A stretch of 64,000 bases of DNA from Nageia nagi (taxonomy: Eukaryota > Pinophyta): positions 129,952,001-130,016,000 of the forward strand of contig JBITNC010000001.1 in NCBI GenBank assembly GCA_050084985.1, given 5' to 3'. Below, in pieces: positions 22,030-33,198 of this stretch. The position numbers were made by a program, and so were the translations under genes. Under the pieces are notes generated by a model. That model was not told where the DNA came from. It saw only the letters and a program-made list of their open reading frames with translations, and searched no databases. The first letter of the stretch is position 1; each line of letters begins with the position of its first letter.

Positions 22030-22460
22030 TGCTATTATTTATAGGTAATTAATTGGTAGTCTTTTGTATTTGACTACTTTCAAGCTAGATAGTGCCTTTG
22101 TAGTGAATCTGATGACTTGATTCATGTAGAAACTATATGTTGAGCATCTCAATGCTATTAAGTAAATCTTAAAGTATGTTGCAAGGACTAAGGATCTTGC
22201 TTTCAAGTATTCTAAGTTGCCCTCATTTGTTCTCTCAAGATTTTCAAATTCTCTTTGGCTAAGAATCTTGTATTCCATTAGAGAATAAAATATATAAAAA
22301 TACAAGAACATTTTATCAGAAAGAAGGTTCTTGATGGCATCATACACTTGGAGTATTATTTATCCACCTTGAAATCTATTGATTTGTTCACCAAACCCCT
22401 TCTAGAAGCTTAGTTTTGTAATTTTAGGGATGCTATCGGGTTGGTGAAGTTACCCTCAAG
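22030..22460 (+). pseudogene. pol: Copia RNase H, internally deleted, element C
   Basis: The connection region is recognisable (GSLLYLTTF, KYVARTKDLAFKYSKLPSFV). Immediately after LSRFSN (about 22243) the sequence jumps to SLWLRILYSI, the counterpart of A's position 5143. Some 245 bp carrying the RNase H core (A's 4896-5140) are gone. The pol C-terminus (DLFTKPLLEA) follows near 22383. No RNase H activity could remain. Confidence 0.85.
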
Positions 22461-23188
22461 GAGATGTGAAGTTTAAATTTTTGTATTGAATTCATATTTG
22501 TGATGATAACTTCACCCCTAGGAGGATTTTATGCTGTATAGTGTTGATTTTATTGTACACCTCATGGTAAGTTTGCTCTACATGAGGAACTTATTGTACA
22601 ATTTTTTTAAGAAAAAAGATTGGCCAATCTAGCACTATTCAGTTATCCATATGTGAGAAAATCTTATGTGTCTTTTGGAACTATTCAGTTATCCATATGT
22701 GAGGAACTCATATGTGCATGCTCTATTTTGTAATGATAATCAACAAATGTTTTATATATAATAGGTGACTATGCATTTTTTGGCTTTGCATCTTTGTGAT
22801 GACTTATAATACACCATTGATTAGTTTATAATGGCATTTATATGATTCATCTATATTTATTGATATGGATATGTTGAATCTAACTAATCTTGTTATTTAA
22901 GCTACTTATGACCTATAGGTTCCTTTGAGATTACAGGTTACTTTGGGAATGCAAACTCTTGGAGACTCTTCATGACTTTCAGTTGGATGACTATTTCATG
23001 TATATTGAAACTAATTATGATTAATGATTGTATTTGGCAAAGTAGTAAGTTTCAAACTAGATCTTGCTTACTTCACAAATATGTAAAAAGTTCTCATCTT
23101 CAGTTGTACCTATTTGGAGGAGAACTCTCTTACTTTCTCTTTTTCTTCTCTCTTATTTTCCCTATCCTAATATTGCATTAAGGGGGAG
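22461..23188 (+). other. Noncoding 3' region and polypurine tract, element C
   Basis: It parallels 5364-6096 of element A, including the 46-bp-period tandem duplication (22631-22720). The first purine run at the pol end is degraded to AAGGAGATGTG. The polypurine tract proper is AAGGGGGAG (23180-23188), abutting the LTR. Confidence 0.7.
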
Positions 23189-23679
23189 GGTTGGAATGTA
23201 TAATGCATTATTGTAAAGATTTGTATTAATCCTCTTTATAAATTTACTAATACTTAAGGGTATCATTAAATACCTTAAGTATTTAAGTGGATATGATAAT
23301 GTAACTTATCCTACACCCTATGTCATGAGCATGCCCCTTGGGTAAAAGGATGTGCATGTCATTACATTGGGTAAAAGGGTGATCCAAAGAGGGATTTTGG
23401 CCTATAAATGGAAGGCTCCCTCTTTGAATCATACATCAATTTATGAAGTAAAGTTATGCTAGAGGATAGTGTTTAAGAGATGAGTTTAGGAAGATTGTAA
23501 GAGTTCATATTGTGAATGAAGTGAGATCTAGTTAGTGGATGTACTCTTAGTTCGAGGAACCACTTTATATCTTAAGTTATCTTTGTAAGATTGCTTTATG
23601 AGTTATTTAGATATTATTTGTAAGATTTTATATGATCTTAAGAGTTTAAGATTATTTTTATTATATTGCAATCCTTTCA
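23189..23679 (+). repeat. 3' LTR of element C
   Basis: Begins GGTTGGAATGTATAA (first T changed to G) and ends CAATCCTTTCA before the duplicated AGGTT. The TATA box here reads TATAAATGG (23403-23411). Differences from the 5' LTR are mainly C/T and G/A, plus a deletion of about 9 bp near 23361. Confidence 0.95.
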
Positions 23680-23684
23680 AGGTT

Positions 23685-24055
23685 ACATATTGTAATTTGA
23701 ACTGTTGCTATTAGGTTACAGATTGTAAACTCTTTTTATAAAGAGAATTTTGTATAGAGAATAGTATGTGTAATGTTTTAGAAGTGTGCTAGGATTTGAT
23801 CATATAGGAGCTTGAGAGAGCTTGTGAGAGACAAAGGAGATTGTGCATCTAGATGATGCAAATTGTACTCCCTCTGTTTTTTTTGGATTATGATAAAGAT
23901 CCAACTAGTTGTTTTCTAGGGACATAGCCCACACTGGGTGAACCTCATTAAATCTATGTTGATCTCTTATGTGATTGATTTTTGTAATTTGTTTATTTAC
24001 TTTTGCAAGGTTTATTTCGCATTATATTTTGCTTGAATAATATATATTCCTAACA
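23685..24055 (+). repeat. 3' LTR of element B, right part
   Basis: Resumes the B LTR at ACATATTGTAATTTGAACTG, matching 11337 onward, and ends CCTAACA. ACCAT follows, the probable second copy of B's target site. Confidence 0.93.
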
Positions 24056-26589
24056 ACCATGTGGGTAGAGAAGCATTTACCTTTCAACCAAAGATGATGT
24101 CAACTAGATTTCAGCTCAATTCAAAGCTTGTTCACCCAAAATGCCTTTCATATATATCAACTAATTTTGAAGTAAAAAAATATATCATCAGTTAATCGAT
24201 GAATTTTGTGATCCAATCTGTAGGATAAGAAGATAAAGCTGGTTGACCTATGAAGCACCTTTGAATTATTCCATAGATCACTATAATCACTATTCATTTG
24301 AGATAATGAAAGATTTTTTAGAGGCATGGAAGTGGGTAGCTGCATATTTGGTGACCACCATGGTTAATTATATGGAACTTTCCAATGATTGCTGCTTTTA
24401 TCCATAATTAGGAGCAATAAGATAAGACCTAGGCAACCATACGAGTTCAAGTACGATTGTTGTGGATGCTTATAATTGTAATTATGCATTTACTTTTTTA
24501 TTTTTAATTCTTTGGAAAATTAATTTTTTTTATTTATTTAGAGTATTTATTACATCAAGAGGCATTTCTACAATTGCAGTATGGAGTGGGTAGTCAAAAT
24601 GTCACAATGTTTGTCTGATCATAAACATTTTGCTGACTATTTTGATTTTACTAAAATTTTAATACAAAGCTGACTATATTAATTATAATAAATATTTTTT
24701 TATATATAAATGAAATGTTTAATCAATTTCAAATCATAAAAAAAAATTAATTAGAATTCAACTTTTTTAACAATTTGCTATATCCAAGATAAACATCTCA
24801 AAAATGATATATCTCAACTTTTCTTGATATAAAAGGGGTTATATCAAAGCTAGTAAGTAAGAGGGGAAGAGTTCGATCATCTCTTTTTTTTACTTGAAAG
24901 TTTTCAACTTCTTCTCTCTCCAACTCTCCTAATATGATTGAATAGATTTTTGATAGATTTTAATGTTCATTTTTATAAACTCTTTTAATGTTATTTCAAA
25001 TGCATTTTTAATAAATTTTATTTATTATTTTTTAAATTTTATCTAATAATTAAAGTAATTATTTTATATTAACTTTTATATAATTAAATTTTAACTAATA
25101 ATTCAAATTCATATGTAAGTCAACCTCAAACCACTAAAGAGAACTTTTATATAATTAAGAATGACTTTTTTTATAGAAAATTATTATATAATTATAAGAT
25201 AATTTACTTTTATGTCATTGATACATAATCAAGCATCACCAAAATCATTTTATATAATTATTTTTTTTAATTTATTTTCTAAAGATAACTATATGATATA
25301 AGTACTTAACATTCTTATTAATTAAGTTTATCTTCTAAAAGTAAGTCAAGCAAGCATACACTTCAATTCCTTGATTGAAAAGTTAAATTACAAGTTATAA
25401 AGGAGTTTGTAAGTTTGAGTAAGACAACTTTGTAGATCTTACTACAATATGCTCATATGTGTAACAACAATTCCAAATCTAGATAGTTACACATCTATAA
25501 TAAATAACTTGCCAACTATCATAATTTTTAACCTTTAATAAATACTAAATTAGCATGTGTATATATATATATAATTTATGAATGTTGAGGAATTGAGTTG
25601 GTTTTTAGTGAAATATTATGTTATCCAAAATCTCCTTTTATAAAATTAGCTTTGTTTCAATATTATGTTAATTTTACATAATATTTAGAGAACTTGACTC
25701 TTTGAATTTTATTCTTATTATTTTTTATCCCAATGGATTTGAAGATAAATAAGACATGCACGAGCCCAAATGACCAATAAACTAAAGAAGTGACTTCGAC
25801 AAAGCACGAGCAACCAATCTAGAGTAAGTTTTAGGGAGACAATTGCAGTAGTCTAAAACTAAACTCCTAGAAGGAGGAAGAAGGCCATAGTATCCATAGT
25901 TGAATATGCAAAGTTTTGAAAGTTTAGTAAACTTGCCTAATGAGGTTTTTGAGGTGATTTCATATGAAGAAGAAGTAGTTGCAACACCAATAATTAGTAA
26001 GGAGCTAGTTTGAGGAGCTATGTAGCTACAAAGCATTATCAAATCAAGAAAAACCATGCATATCGCATGAAGGGATATTGCAGTATTCTATAGATTCCTT
26101 TGAGATTAGTATTAGTATTTTTGAATGTAATCGATCAATGTCTGTTAGTAATAGTTAAGTACAAGATTACATTTCAATATATTTGATGTATTTTTGCTAA
26201 TAAATAGAGGGTATTTTGATGTAATGAGGGTTTAATATTTGAGTGTTTACCCTCAATAATGTTACTAAAGTTATTTTTTGAATACAAGTATGACATGTTT
26301 ACCCTTTTCTCAATTATTTGATCATGTATGTGCTTAAAATGTTATGTATGTTTCATGGCTTCATGGGCTAGTATTTAATTAATGACTATTAGTGTCATAT
26401 CTGGCTAGGCTGCTAATATAGGTGATATTGATTTATGGTTGTTAATTTGTTTGTCCTTCCAACTATTTTTCCTAGTAAGCATGCATTGGTCAAGGATATC
26501 TATTTTATTCACTTTCCTCCACTTTTATCTTTCATTTCTTTCTTACACCCTACCCTTTCAAAAAGTAGTGTAGTAAATCCCCCTTTGAG
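24056..26589. other. Anonymous AT-rich region
   Basis: This was the original far-upstream flank of the kinase gene before B inserted. A 62-codon minus frame (24157-24345) and a 91-codon minus frame (25782-26057) exist. The second begins with a hydrophobic stretch (MVFLDLIMLCSYIAP) and contains a Ser/Thr-rich part. I recognise neither, and both could be chance. A short TA run lies at 25557-25573. TAATAAATAGAGGG near 26200 resembles a promoter TATA box and could belong to a decayed 5' LTR of element E, but I could not find a matching 3' LTR. Confidence 0.4.
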
Positions 26590-27169
26590 GGGACTCTAGA
26601 GCCCAACATATAAGGCATCGATCTTCATGCCAAAGGTTGAACATTGAAAAGTAGTTCATCCATGGTAGCTTATTTGGTTGTGATTCATAGGTGCATGAAT
26701 ATTACATAATCTTGATCAATAGTTACTTTTCTAGCACATCTGGTGGGATTGCATCCCACCCATTTTCAAAAGATATAAGATCTGCAATGATCTTATTGAT
26801 GAATCTACAAATTAAGGTTAGTTATGTTTATAATTTCTATCTCTAACATAATCAACTTTGGGAAAGAACTCATTAGTGAGATAGAAATTATGTCAAAGTT
26901 CAAATTGAGTTTATATTTATAAGGTCTTAGGCTAAGGTAAGAAAAAATCTTCCTTACAAACTTGATCCTAAAGGGAAGAAAATTATTAGAAGAACTAAGT
27001 CTTTAAATAACATCCAAATTTAAGAAAAACATCTTACTCAAAACCTACTTTTGACATTCAATGCAATGATAATAATTGTTGCTCAAGTAAAAAATCAAAT
27101 CTACCTAGAATGGAATACAACTAGTCTATTAAATGTAATCAATTTGATAGCCATTCCATCTAATACCAT

Positions 27170-27970
27170 GAAGTCTCTACCAAACTATGATGGTAATGGG
27201 AAGACAACTTATGAACATTGACTTGACATAATTTCTACTAACAAGAAGTATAACATTTTTGAGGAGAATGTGATGTTAAGATTACTAGCATAATCCTTCA
27301 AACAAAATATATTAGATTGGTATTGAAGCTTGTCGGATGGTTTGATTACCACTTGGTGATACCTTATTAAACCATTCATCAAGTAGTTTGTTGAAATTGG
27401 GGATTGTTATTCTTTGTTTACTCACTTTAGAACCATTAGGAGGTATGCATAAGAGTGTATCATAGATTTCAATATCATTTTTGGTAATAGTTGAAGAGGA
27501 ATCATGGTATAAGTGAAACCATAACATCAATCACCTACATGTACTTCTTGAGAGAATTTTTGTTTGATATGGCATTAAATATAGAGATTTCCAAAAAAAG
27601 AATATTTTTGACATTACATGGAGCAATAGTAGTAGCTGAATCCTCACTCATTACCATTGAAAAACTTATGAGAAGTGTAACCTCTCCTTTTACTCCATAT
27701 GTTACATTCCTATGGAGAATCTCCAATCGGATTCATTAGCTCCTCCTATGGTTGAGATACCTAAGGCATCTCATTCATTCATTAGGAATTATAAGATAGC
27801 AAGGGTACCAAGTCAAAAATTGACTTCAAGCACTCAGTTAGTCCTTCTAGAACCCAATGTTCCTTTTACTTTAATAGTACACCTCTCAAGTACCCAAAGT
27901 AAGGCTAATAATTCCATGCATATAGAGATTAATGAGATCAAGAATATGATTCAAAGCATGGCTAATTAAG
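27170..27970 (+). pseudogene. gag: Gypsy gag, element E
   Basis: Reads MKSLPNYDGNGKTTYEH, then NVMLRLLA, then WYSLSDGLITTW-like text with stops, then FVEIGDCYSLFTHFRTIRRY, and later YFLREFLFDMALNIEISKK and HGAIVVAESSLITIEKLMRS (27537-27690). This is the conserved gag block of plant Gypsy elements in which a short sequence binds the genome ends and packs the capsid. At least eight stops are present and no zinc knuckle was seen. From 27712 an 85-codon frame (ENLQSDSLAPPMVEIPKASH) continues it. Confidence 0.75.
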
Positions 27971-28739
27971 TCACTACCCTATAAGGAAATTAGAGGTTTG
28001 ATGGAGTAAAATAAAGGCGATTCCCCTATGTAGTGAAAAAACAAATACCAACACTTGTAAGGAAAGAAAAAGATTAAGTGCATTTATCATCAGAGGTTAT
28101 GAATACTAAAGGTACAGACATGTACATAGATTATAATGATCCTCATGTACAAGATTCATACCCATCATACCAGTATCAATAGTAGCTAGTACTAATGAAG
28201 GGTTCACATATGAATGCATGAATACTAAGGTACTAAAGCTAATTTTTATAAAAATAAGCCCAATTAATGTTGGTGTATTTGCATTAAGATTAGGAGTTCT
28301 AAAAATACATGTAAAGTAGGACTAGATACCCCAACATCATCTTCAAGTTCTATCCCTCCAAAAGAAAAACCACAAATGTCCTTGAAAGGGAAATATATAG
28401 AAATCGCTAAGGAACCAATTGAACATAATACTTTAGAGACATTTAGAAGCACCAAGACCAACCTAACTAAGGAAAATCAATAATTCATGGATGAAAGAGA
28501 AAAGGTTGCTAATACATTCTGGTTCCCATCACTAACTTGGGATCATAGAGAAGAACAAGATCAATAATTTTTGAAGAGATTCGTAGAAAATGAAGGAAGG
28601 CCTACAATCCTAAATCCTTATAATATTGTTAAATAATTGAAACAAACTCCCTCTCAAGTCTCTTTATTTAATGTATTACAAATTCTTAGGAAAATTAATC
28701 TCCTAAAAGCATCATTAGCTACCTCAATAAGAGGTGTAG

Positions 28740-29030
28740 ATTGGTCAAATTATAATTTAGAAGTACCTTCTAAACTATTATGAATGGGTAAAATTAGATC
28801 CCCACCCTTATACATATCCTTTCATATAGAAGGTCATGTAGTTCATGATTACTTGATTGATTCTGGAGCTTCAATGACTGTTAAACCTAATAAGATTATA
28901 GATGTAATGCATCTAGAATGTATGAGAACTTTAAATGAAGTGATGCAATTAGATGAAACCAATATGAAAATAATTGGGGTAGTCAAGGATGTCAAGATGA
29001 ATTGCATAAGTGACCAAAAAGATATTTGAT
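28740..29030 (+). pseudogene. pol: Gypsy aspartic protease, element E
   Basis: Within an 81-codon frame one reads PPLYISFHIEGHVVHDYLID followed by SGASMTVKPNKI. This is the DSGAS active site of a retropepsin with the preceding hydrophobic strand intact. IIGVVKDVKM matches the second conserved strand. Flanking parts are decayed. Confidence 0.8.
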
Positions 29031-29409
29031 CCAAGACATCACTATGGTAGACCTGCCACCCCTATTTAGACTTTGCTTATCTAGAGAGTTCACTGCTAAA
29101 CTTAAAGGCTACTTAGCCATGGATTAGTCACATATCAATGTCCATTGTAAGGAGAAGAGAGCGAAAATATTCAATGAGTCCAAATCATCCTTCCATGTTG
29201 CAAAGATGAATCAAATGAACATGACCAACTATAGAGAAGAGGAGCTTGATGGACTAATTAAGGACTTGCACCTTGAAGATGAGAATACCATGAATGTTTT
29301 GAATTTAGTAGAGGAATTTGAACCCAATAACTATGTTATCATTGAACTAAATATTTTAGTACCAACTCTCACAAAAGATCACTTAAGGTTCAAATATTTG
29401 GGATATGCC

Positions 29410-29800
29410 CTTTGATGAAGCTTGGTCCAAGGTTGGAGTAGGATTCAGGATAATTTTGAAATCCCATATAGAAGGAACTAAGAAATTTACATTCTAGTTC
29501 ACATGGAGTTGCATAAATAATGCATTTGAGTATGAGGCCTTGTATATAGGGTTAGAACAAGTAGCTAAAATGGGAATTCAATGTATATGGAGTTTTGGAG
29601 ACTTTAAACTAGTAATAAAGTAAGTCATGAATAAATGGTCAACTAAGCATCATTATCTAAGAGCATATATAGAAAAAAAATTTAGGATTTATTTGAAAGG
29701 TTATATGTAATCAATTGTATATCTATTCCTAGATGTGAGAACCAAGAGGTTGATGCATTAGCCTAAAAGGGTGTGAAATTTGATCCAAGATAATACTAAT
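29410..29800 (+). pseudogene. Archaeal-type RNase H-like domain upstream of RT, element E
   Basis: Reads DEAWSKVGVGFRIILKS (usual DGAxSxxGxGxG), then NNAFEYEALYIGLEQVAKMG with the catalytic Glu, then IWSFGDFKLVIK with the following Asp (usual GDSxLV), then KWSTKHHYLRAYIEKK. These are the blocks of the extra RNase H of Tat-type Gypsy elements. Stops fall near 29497, 29622 and 29709. It lies about 400 bp after the protease and directly before the RT, the same place as in element D. Confidence 0.75.
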
Positions 29801-29814
29801 TTAGGAAGAAGGGT

Positions 29815-30400
29815 GTAAAGGTAATATATAAACCGTTTGTAGTTGATAATGAGTGCTTTTGGGTACATAAGAATTTATGCAAACTTACAGAACCTAAATA
29901 GAGAATCCTTAAAGGATAATTATCCTTTGCCACCAATGGAGCAAATCTTTCATACTATTGTTGGTGATAAATGGCTCTCATTAATTGATATATTATTAGG
30001 ATACAATTTAGTATGGGTAAAATATGAAGAACAATACAAGATGGTATTCACCACAAAGTAGGGAATCTTTGCATTTCAAAGGATTCTATTTGGTCTATCC
30101 AATGTTGGTGCCACTTTTTAGAGAGCAATGGACCATGCCTTTGGATACTTAGTGAAAATAATTGTCCTAGTCTACTTGGATGATATCACTATGTTCTCCC
30201 AATAAACTAAATATCATCTGTAACATCTTCAACAATTATTCTTGAAATATCAATAGTTTGGAATTTCCTTAAATCCTAAGAAATCTATCTTTGCTATCAA
30301 GGAAGGGAAGTTGTTGGGACACATCATCTCCAAGGAAGGATGGTTAATCAATTTGTATGGGTAAGTGTTATCTCCAAGTTAACTTTTCCTTCAAATAAGA
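29815..30400 (+). pseudogene. pol: Gypsy reverse transcriptase, element E
   Basis: YANLQNLNRESLKDNYPLPP (29874-29935), MEQIFHTIVGDKWLSLIDIL with the first catalytic Asp, GYNLVWVKYEEQYKMVFTTK, GIFAFQRILFGLSNVGATF, MDHAFGYLVK, and VYLDDITMF (30172-30198) with the YLDD pair. LNPKKSIFAIKEGKLLGHII closes the palm and thumb. Stops at 30061, 30120 and 30202. The catalytic residues survive. Confidence 0.9.
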
Positions 30401-30479
30401 AAGCCTTGTAATATTTCTTAGGGAAGGTTAGCTATGAAAGAAGGTTTATCCAATACTTTGCTAGAATCATAAGGCTAGT

Positions 30480-30990
30480 CACATAAATGCTAAAGAATCC
30501 TTTGGAATCTAGAAAGAAAAGAGCCCTTTCAAAAGATCAAGTTGGCAATAATGAGAGAACTAATTCTCAAAAATCCAAACTTTAGTAAAGAGTTCATTCT
30601 TTATTCCTATGGAGTAGAAAAGAGCATTGCGATTATCTTGACTCAAAAGGAAGTTAATAATGAAGAGTTTCCAATAGCATTTTTTAGCAAAACCCTCCAT
30701 AACGATGAGGAAAGATACAACTTCATTGAGAAGTAGGTGTATATTGTTATAAAGCCACTAAATAAGCCCAAATATTTTGTTTCTTAAAACAAAGTATTAG
30801 TGCTTATAGTACACCTAGATGTGACAAAATTCATCCTACAAGGGAAACTAGGAGAAGGAAGAGCAATGTGGATCATAAATATAAATTAATATGATGTAGA
30901 AGTAACACCAACTGAAGATATAAAAGTTAGATCTCTATTTCAACAATTGGCCATATATGCTTATGTGGAACTGATGTTCTTTGAAGAAGA
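30480..30990 (+). pseudogene. pol: Gypsy RNase H, element E
   Basis: LILKNPNFSKEFILYSYGVE (30560-30617), KSIAIILTQKEVNNEEFPIA and FFSKTLHNDEERYNFIEK match the RNase H of Ty3/Gypsy pol. The first Asp of the active site, usually ...YTDAS..., reads YSYGV, so it is lost. Further text (VTKFILQGKLGEGRAMWI) continues to about 30880. Confidence 0.82.
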
Positions 30991-31129
30991 GGCACAAAAT
31001 GAAATCAATGAGCCCTCTAATCAAAGAGACTAGATAGATAAACTTACAAGGTACTTTCAACATGGAAGGCTCTAAGAACACCTTAATGCTTCATACAGAA
31101 GGAGATTCATTTTATGTGCCCTAAGGTAC

Positions 31130-32290
31130 ACCTTGATGGATGATATTCTCTATCAAGAAAGTCATGAAGAATTGTTGTTAAGATGCATAAAGTTGGAGAA
31201 GTCATACCAGATAATCAGGAAATTTTATTTTGGGACCTCTAGTGGTAACTAATATATATATACTATATACAAAATCATGTAAGCTAGATGGTATTGGCCA
31301 ACCATCTTTAAATATGCTTTCCAAATATATAAATAATGTGAAAAATGCAACTGATATGTGAGGAGAATAATAATGGAAACCCTTCCTTTATAACTAATCA
31401 TAGTTGAGAAACCTTTCTAATAGTGGGGGTTAGATTTTATTGGTGTTATAAATCCAAAATTTTCATCCTAGTACAAATTCATTCTAACTGCAACATATTA
31501 CTTCACTAGATGGGTAGAAGAAGCTTCTAATAAAAATGTAGAGCAAGATACAATCATAGATTTTGTGGAGAAACTAATCACTATGTTTAGAGTATCGATA
31601 ATAATTATTTTAGATAATGGTATGACATTAATTGGAGTAAAGATAACTAAGTTTGCAATGAATTATGGGATCTACTTGAAGACCTCTTCAAACAACTACT
31701 CCTAAGGTAATGGTTTTCCTGAGTTGACTAACAAAAATCTTCTCTGGATACTCAAGAGGACTATTCAAGAGAGCTAGAGGGATTGGGATAATAAATTAGA
31801 ATTAGCTTTATGGAAAGATTGCATCACTATGAAAACATTAATAAAATACTCCTCTACACCCTAGTCTATGAGAAAAGAGCAATATTGCCTAATCATATTG
31901 ATCTCTTGACATTGAAAATATTGCAAGAATACAACATACCAGAGCTCAAACCCATGCAAGTATTTCTATATGAATTATTATATATAGAAGAAGTATAGAA
32001 TGATTCTTACAAGGAATTGTAAAAGCATAATATCATAGTCAAGAATTAGTTTGATAAGAAGAAAGCTACTATAAAAAATTTCAAGGAAGGTGACTTGGTC
32101 TCAAAGTGGAATGGAGAAAAAGATAAGCCTAGAAGGTACCAAAAGTTTAATTCAATGTGTTCTAGGCCTTATATCATCAACAAGGCAAAATAATGTAATT
32201 ATTTTGAACTATCAAGATTGGATAGTCATATTTTGCTCATTCCAATCAATGATTTCCATTTAAAATATTACATTAGATAGACATTGGTGG
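31130..32290 (+). pseudogene. pol: Gypsy integrase, element E
   Basis: The zinc region is partly readable (ARWYWPTIFKYAFQIYK, CEKCN; 31280-31345). The core gives WGLDFIGVINPKFSS (31423 on) and KFILTATYYFTRWVEEASN, where the first Asp of TDYFT reads Tyr. ILDNGM follows with the second Asp, and GNGFPELTNKNLLWILKRT with the Glu. The C-terminal part runs to about 32270, with a basic chromatin-binding-like segment (FKEGDLVSKWN). About ten stops are present. Confidence 0.85.
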
Positions 32291-32689
32291 GTAACTACCA
32301 GTTGTGTTATACATTAATGTAAATAAGTATGTGTTTAATACTAGTTTCTTAAATGTATTTTGGTATGTCATTGATTATATCAAGGAAGAGGGAGAATGAG
32401 AAAATTAGATTCAATGATTTGTGGGGCTTGATAAGATGCCTTTATATTCCAAGACTTAGTCATATTTTAATGCAAAGAAGCTATCCAAATAACTTAGACA
32501 ATTTCAAGACCAAAAGATGAGTTGGGATGAACTACCAAGATTTAAAGTATGCAACAAAAATTCTAGCTAAACTGACCACTGAGGGTTTATAAAATTTGAG
32601 CAAAAATGAGCTAAGTTAGAAGTAGAGAAGAAGATATAAAAGCTTAGGAGACTTAACTTTATATCCAAACTCAAAGGAATAAGATGACT

Positions 32690-33198
32690 TTTAAGCAAGA
32701 TAAAGGAAAGGGGCTGCAACAAGTTCCAGAGCAAGACATGGAGATACCTCTCATCACACCTAAACATAAAGGTAGAACAAATACAACAAGTGGAGTGATA
32801 AACTAGAGGCTATCTAAGATACTTAAATAATAAGATCTCATCAAAATCTCAAAGTTACAACCCAAGCCCTTTGTTTTCAAGAAAAGGCAAATGTAACTCA
32901 TAAAAGTACCAAGAATAGTATATTGTACTACTTTATTGTGAGGAAATTCCACCCATCTCCTAAATTAATTAAATTAATCCAAGAGGTACTAAGACCAAAA
33001 AAAAGAGTGGTGAGAACTACACATTGGCAAGTAGTTCTAGATTTCTTAGTGAAAGCAATTAGACAAGGCCTTATGGTGCTAGAAATTTCTATCACTCCAA
33101 AAAATATACATGTAGGGGAATAAATGAAATACTATGGCAACCATATGGTAAAGATGGATGGCCAAGAGTTATAAGGAATATGATGTAAAGATTATTCT
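32690..33198 (+). pseudogene. Unidentified sense ORF downstream of E integrase, left part
   Basis: It opens MTFKQDKGKGLQQVPEQDME and, after stops, reads KKRVVRTTHWQVVLDFLVKA, IRQGLMVLEISITPKN and MKYYGNHMVKMDGQEL. It stops abruptly at the LTR of element D (33199). The other half resumes at about 41838. The style (a predicted fold-like domain with VRTxHWxVxxDxxxxAI) resembles plant transposon-associated ORFs, but I cannot name a family. Its position, after integrase and in sense, is where env-like or extra ORFs sit in some plant Gypsy elements. Confidence 0.5.

Larger units (their letters stand above)
15338..23679 (+). mobile_element. Copia LTR retrotransposon C, nested in the 3' LTR of B
   Basis: Complete outline of 8342 bp: 5' LTR 15338-15836, primer site, 3-kb leader, gag at 18853, pol to about 22460, noncoding tail, polypurine tract, 3' LTR 23189-23679. 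It is flanked by identical AGGTT at 15333-15337 and 23680-23684, which proves it as one insertion. The LTRs differ at roughly one base in twelve by eye, so the insertion is old. It belongs to the same family as element A. Stops, shifts and a deletion in RNase H make it inactive. Confidence 0.97.
11232..24055 (+). mobile_element. Copia LTR retrotransposon B, split by nested element C
   Basis: 5' LTR 11232-11689, Met-tRNA primer site, gag, pol and a 3' LTR starting at 15234. Element C cuts that 3' LTR in two; it resumes at 23685 and ends at 24055. Without C, B is about 4.48 kb. Flanking pentamers ATCAT (11227-11231) and ACCAT (24056-24060) look like a target duplication with one substitution. 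Gag and pol resemble the Tnt1/Tork type of plant Copia (inference from motifs). It has an internal deletion covering most of the protease and the front of integrase, plus several stops. Confidence 0.92.
26590..32290 (+). mobile_element. Gypsy retrotransposon E, gag-pol region, no LTR pair found
   Basis: Domain order read across many frames: gag (27170), protease (28784), RNase H-like domain (29425), RT with YLDD (29850), RNase H (30540), integrase (31140). RT before integrase is Gypsy order. The early RNase H-like copy resembles the archaeal-type RNase H of Tat-lineage elements, but it sits upstream of RT. Edges are unresolved: a hairpin-like GGTGGGATTGCATCCCACC follows CTAGCACA at 26741-26760 and could mark the end of a 5' LTR. 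AGGAAGAGGGAGAATG (about 32382) could be a polypurine tract. Neither could be confirmed by a repeat. Confidence 0.8.

Noticed and set aside
24157-24345. 62-codon minus frame just beyond element B
   Set aside because: Looks protein-like in places, but there is no family match, no continuation and no codon bias I can defend.
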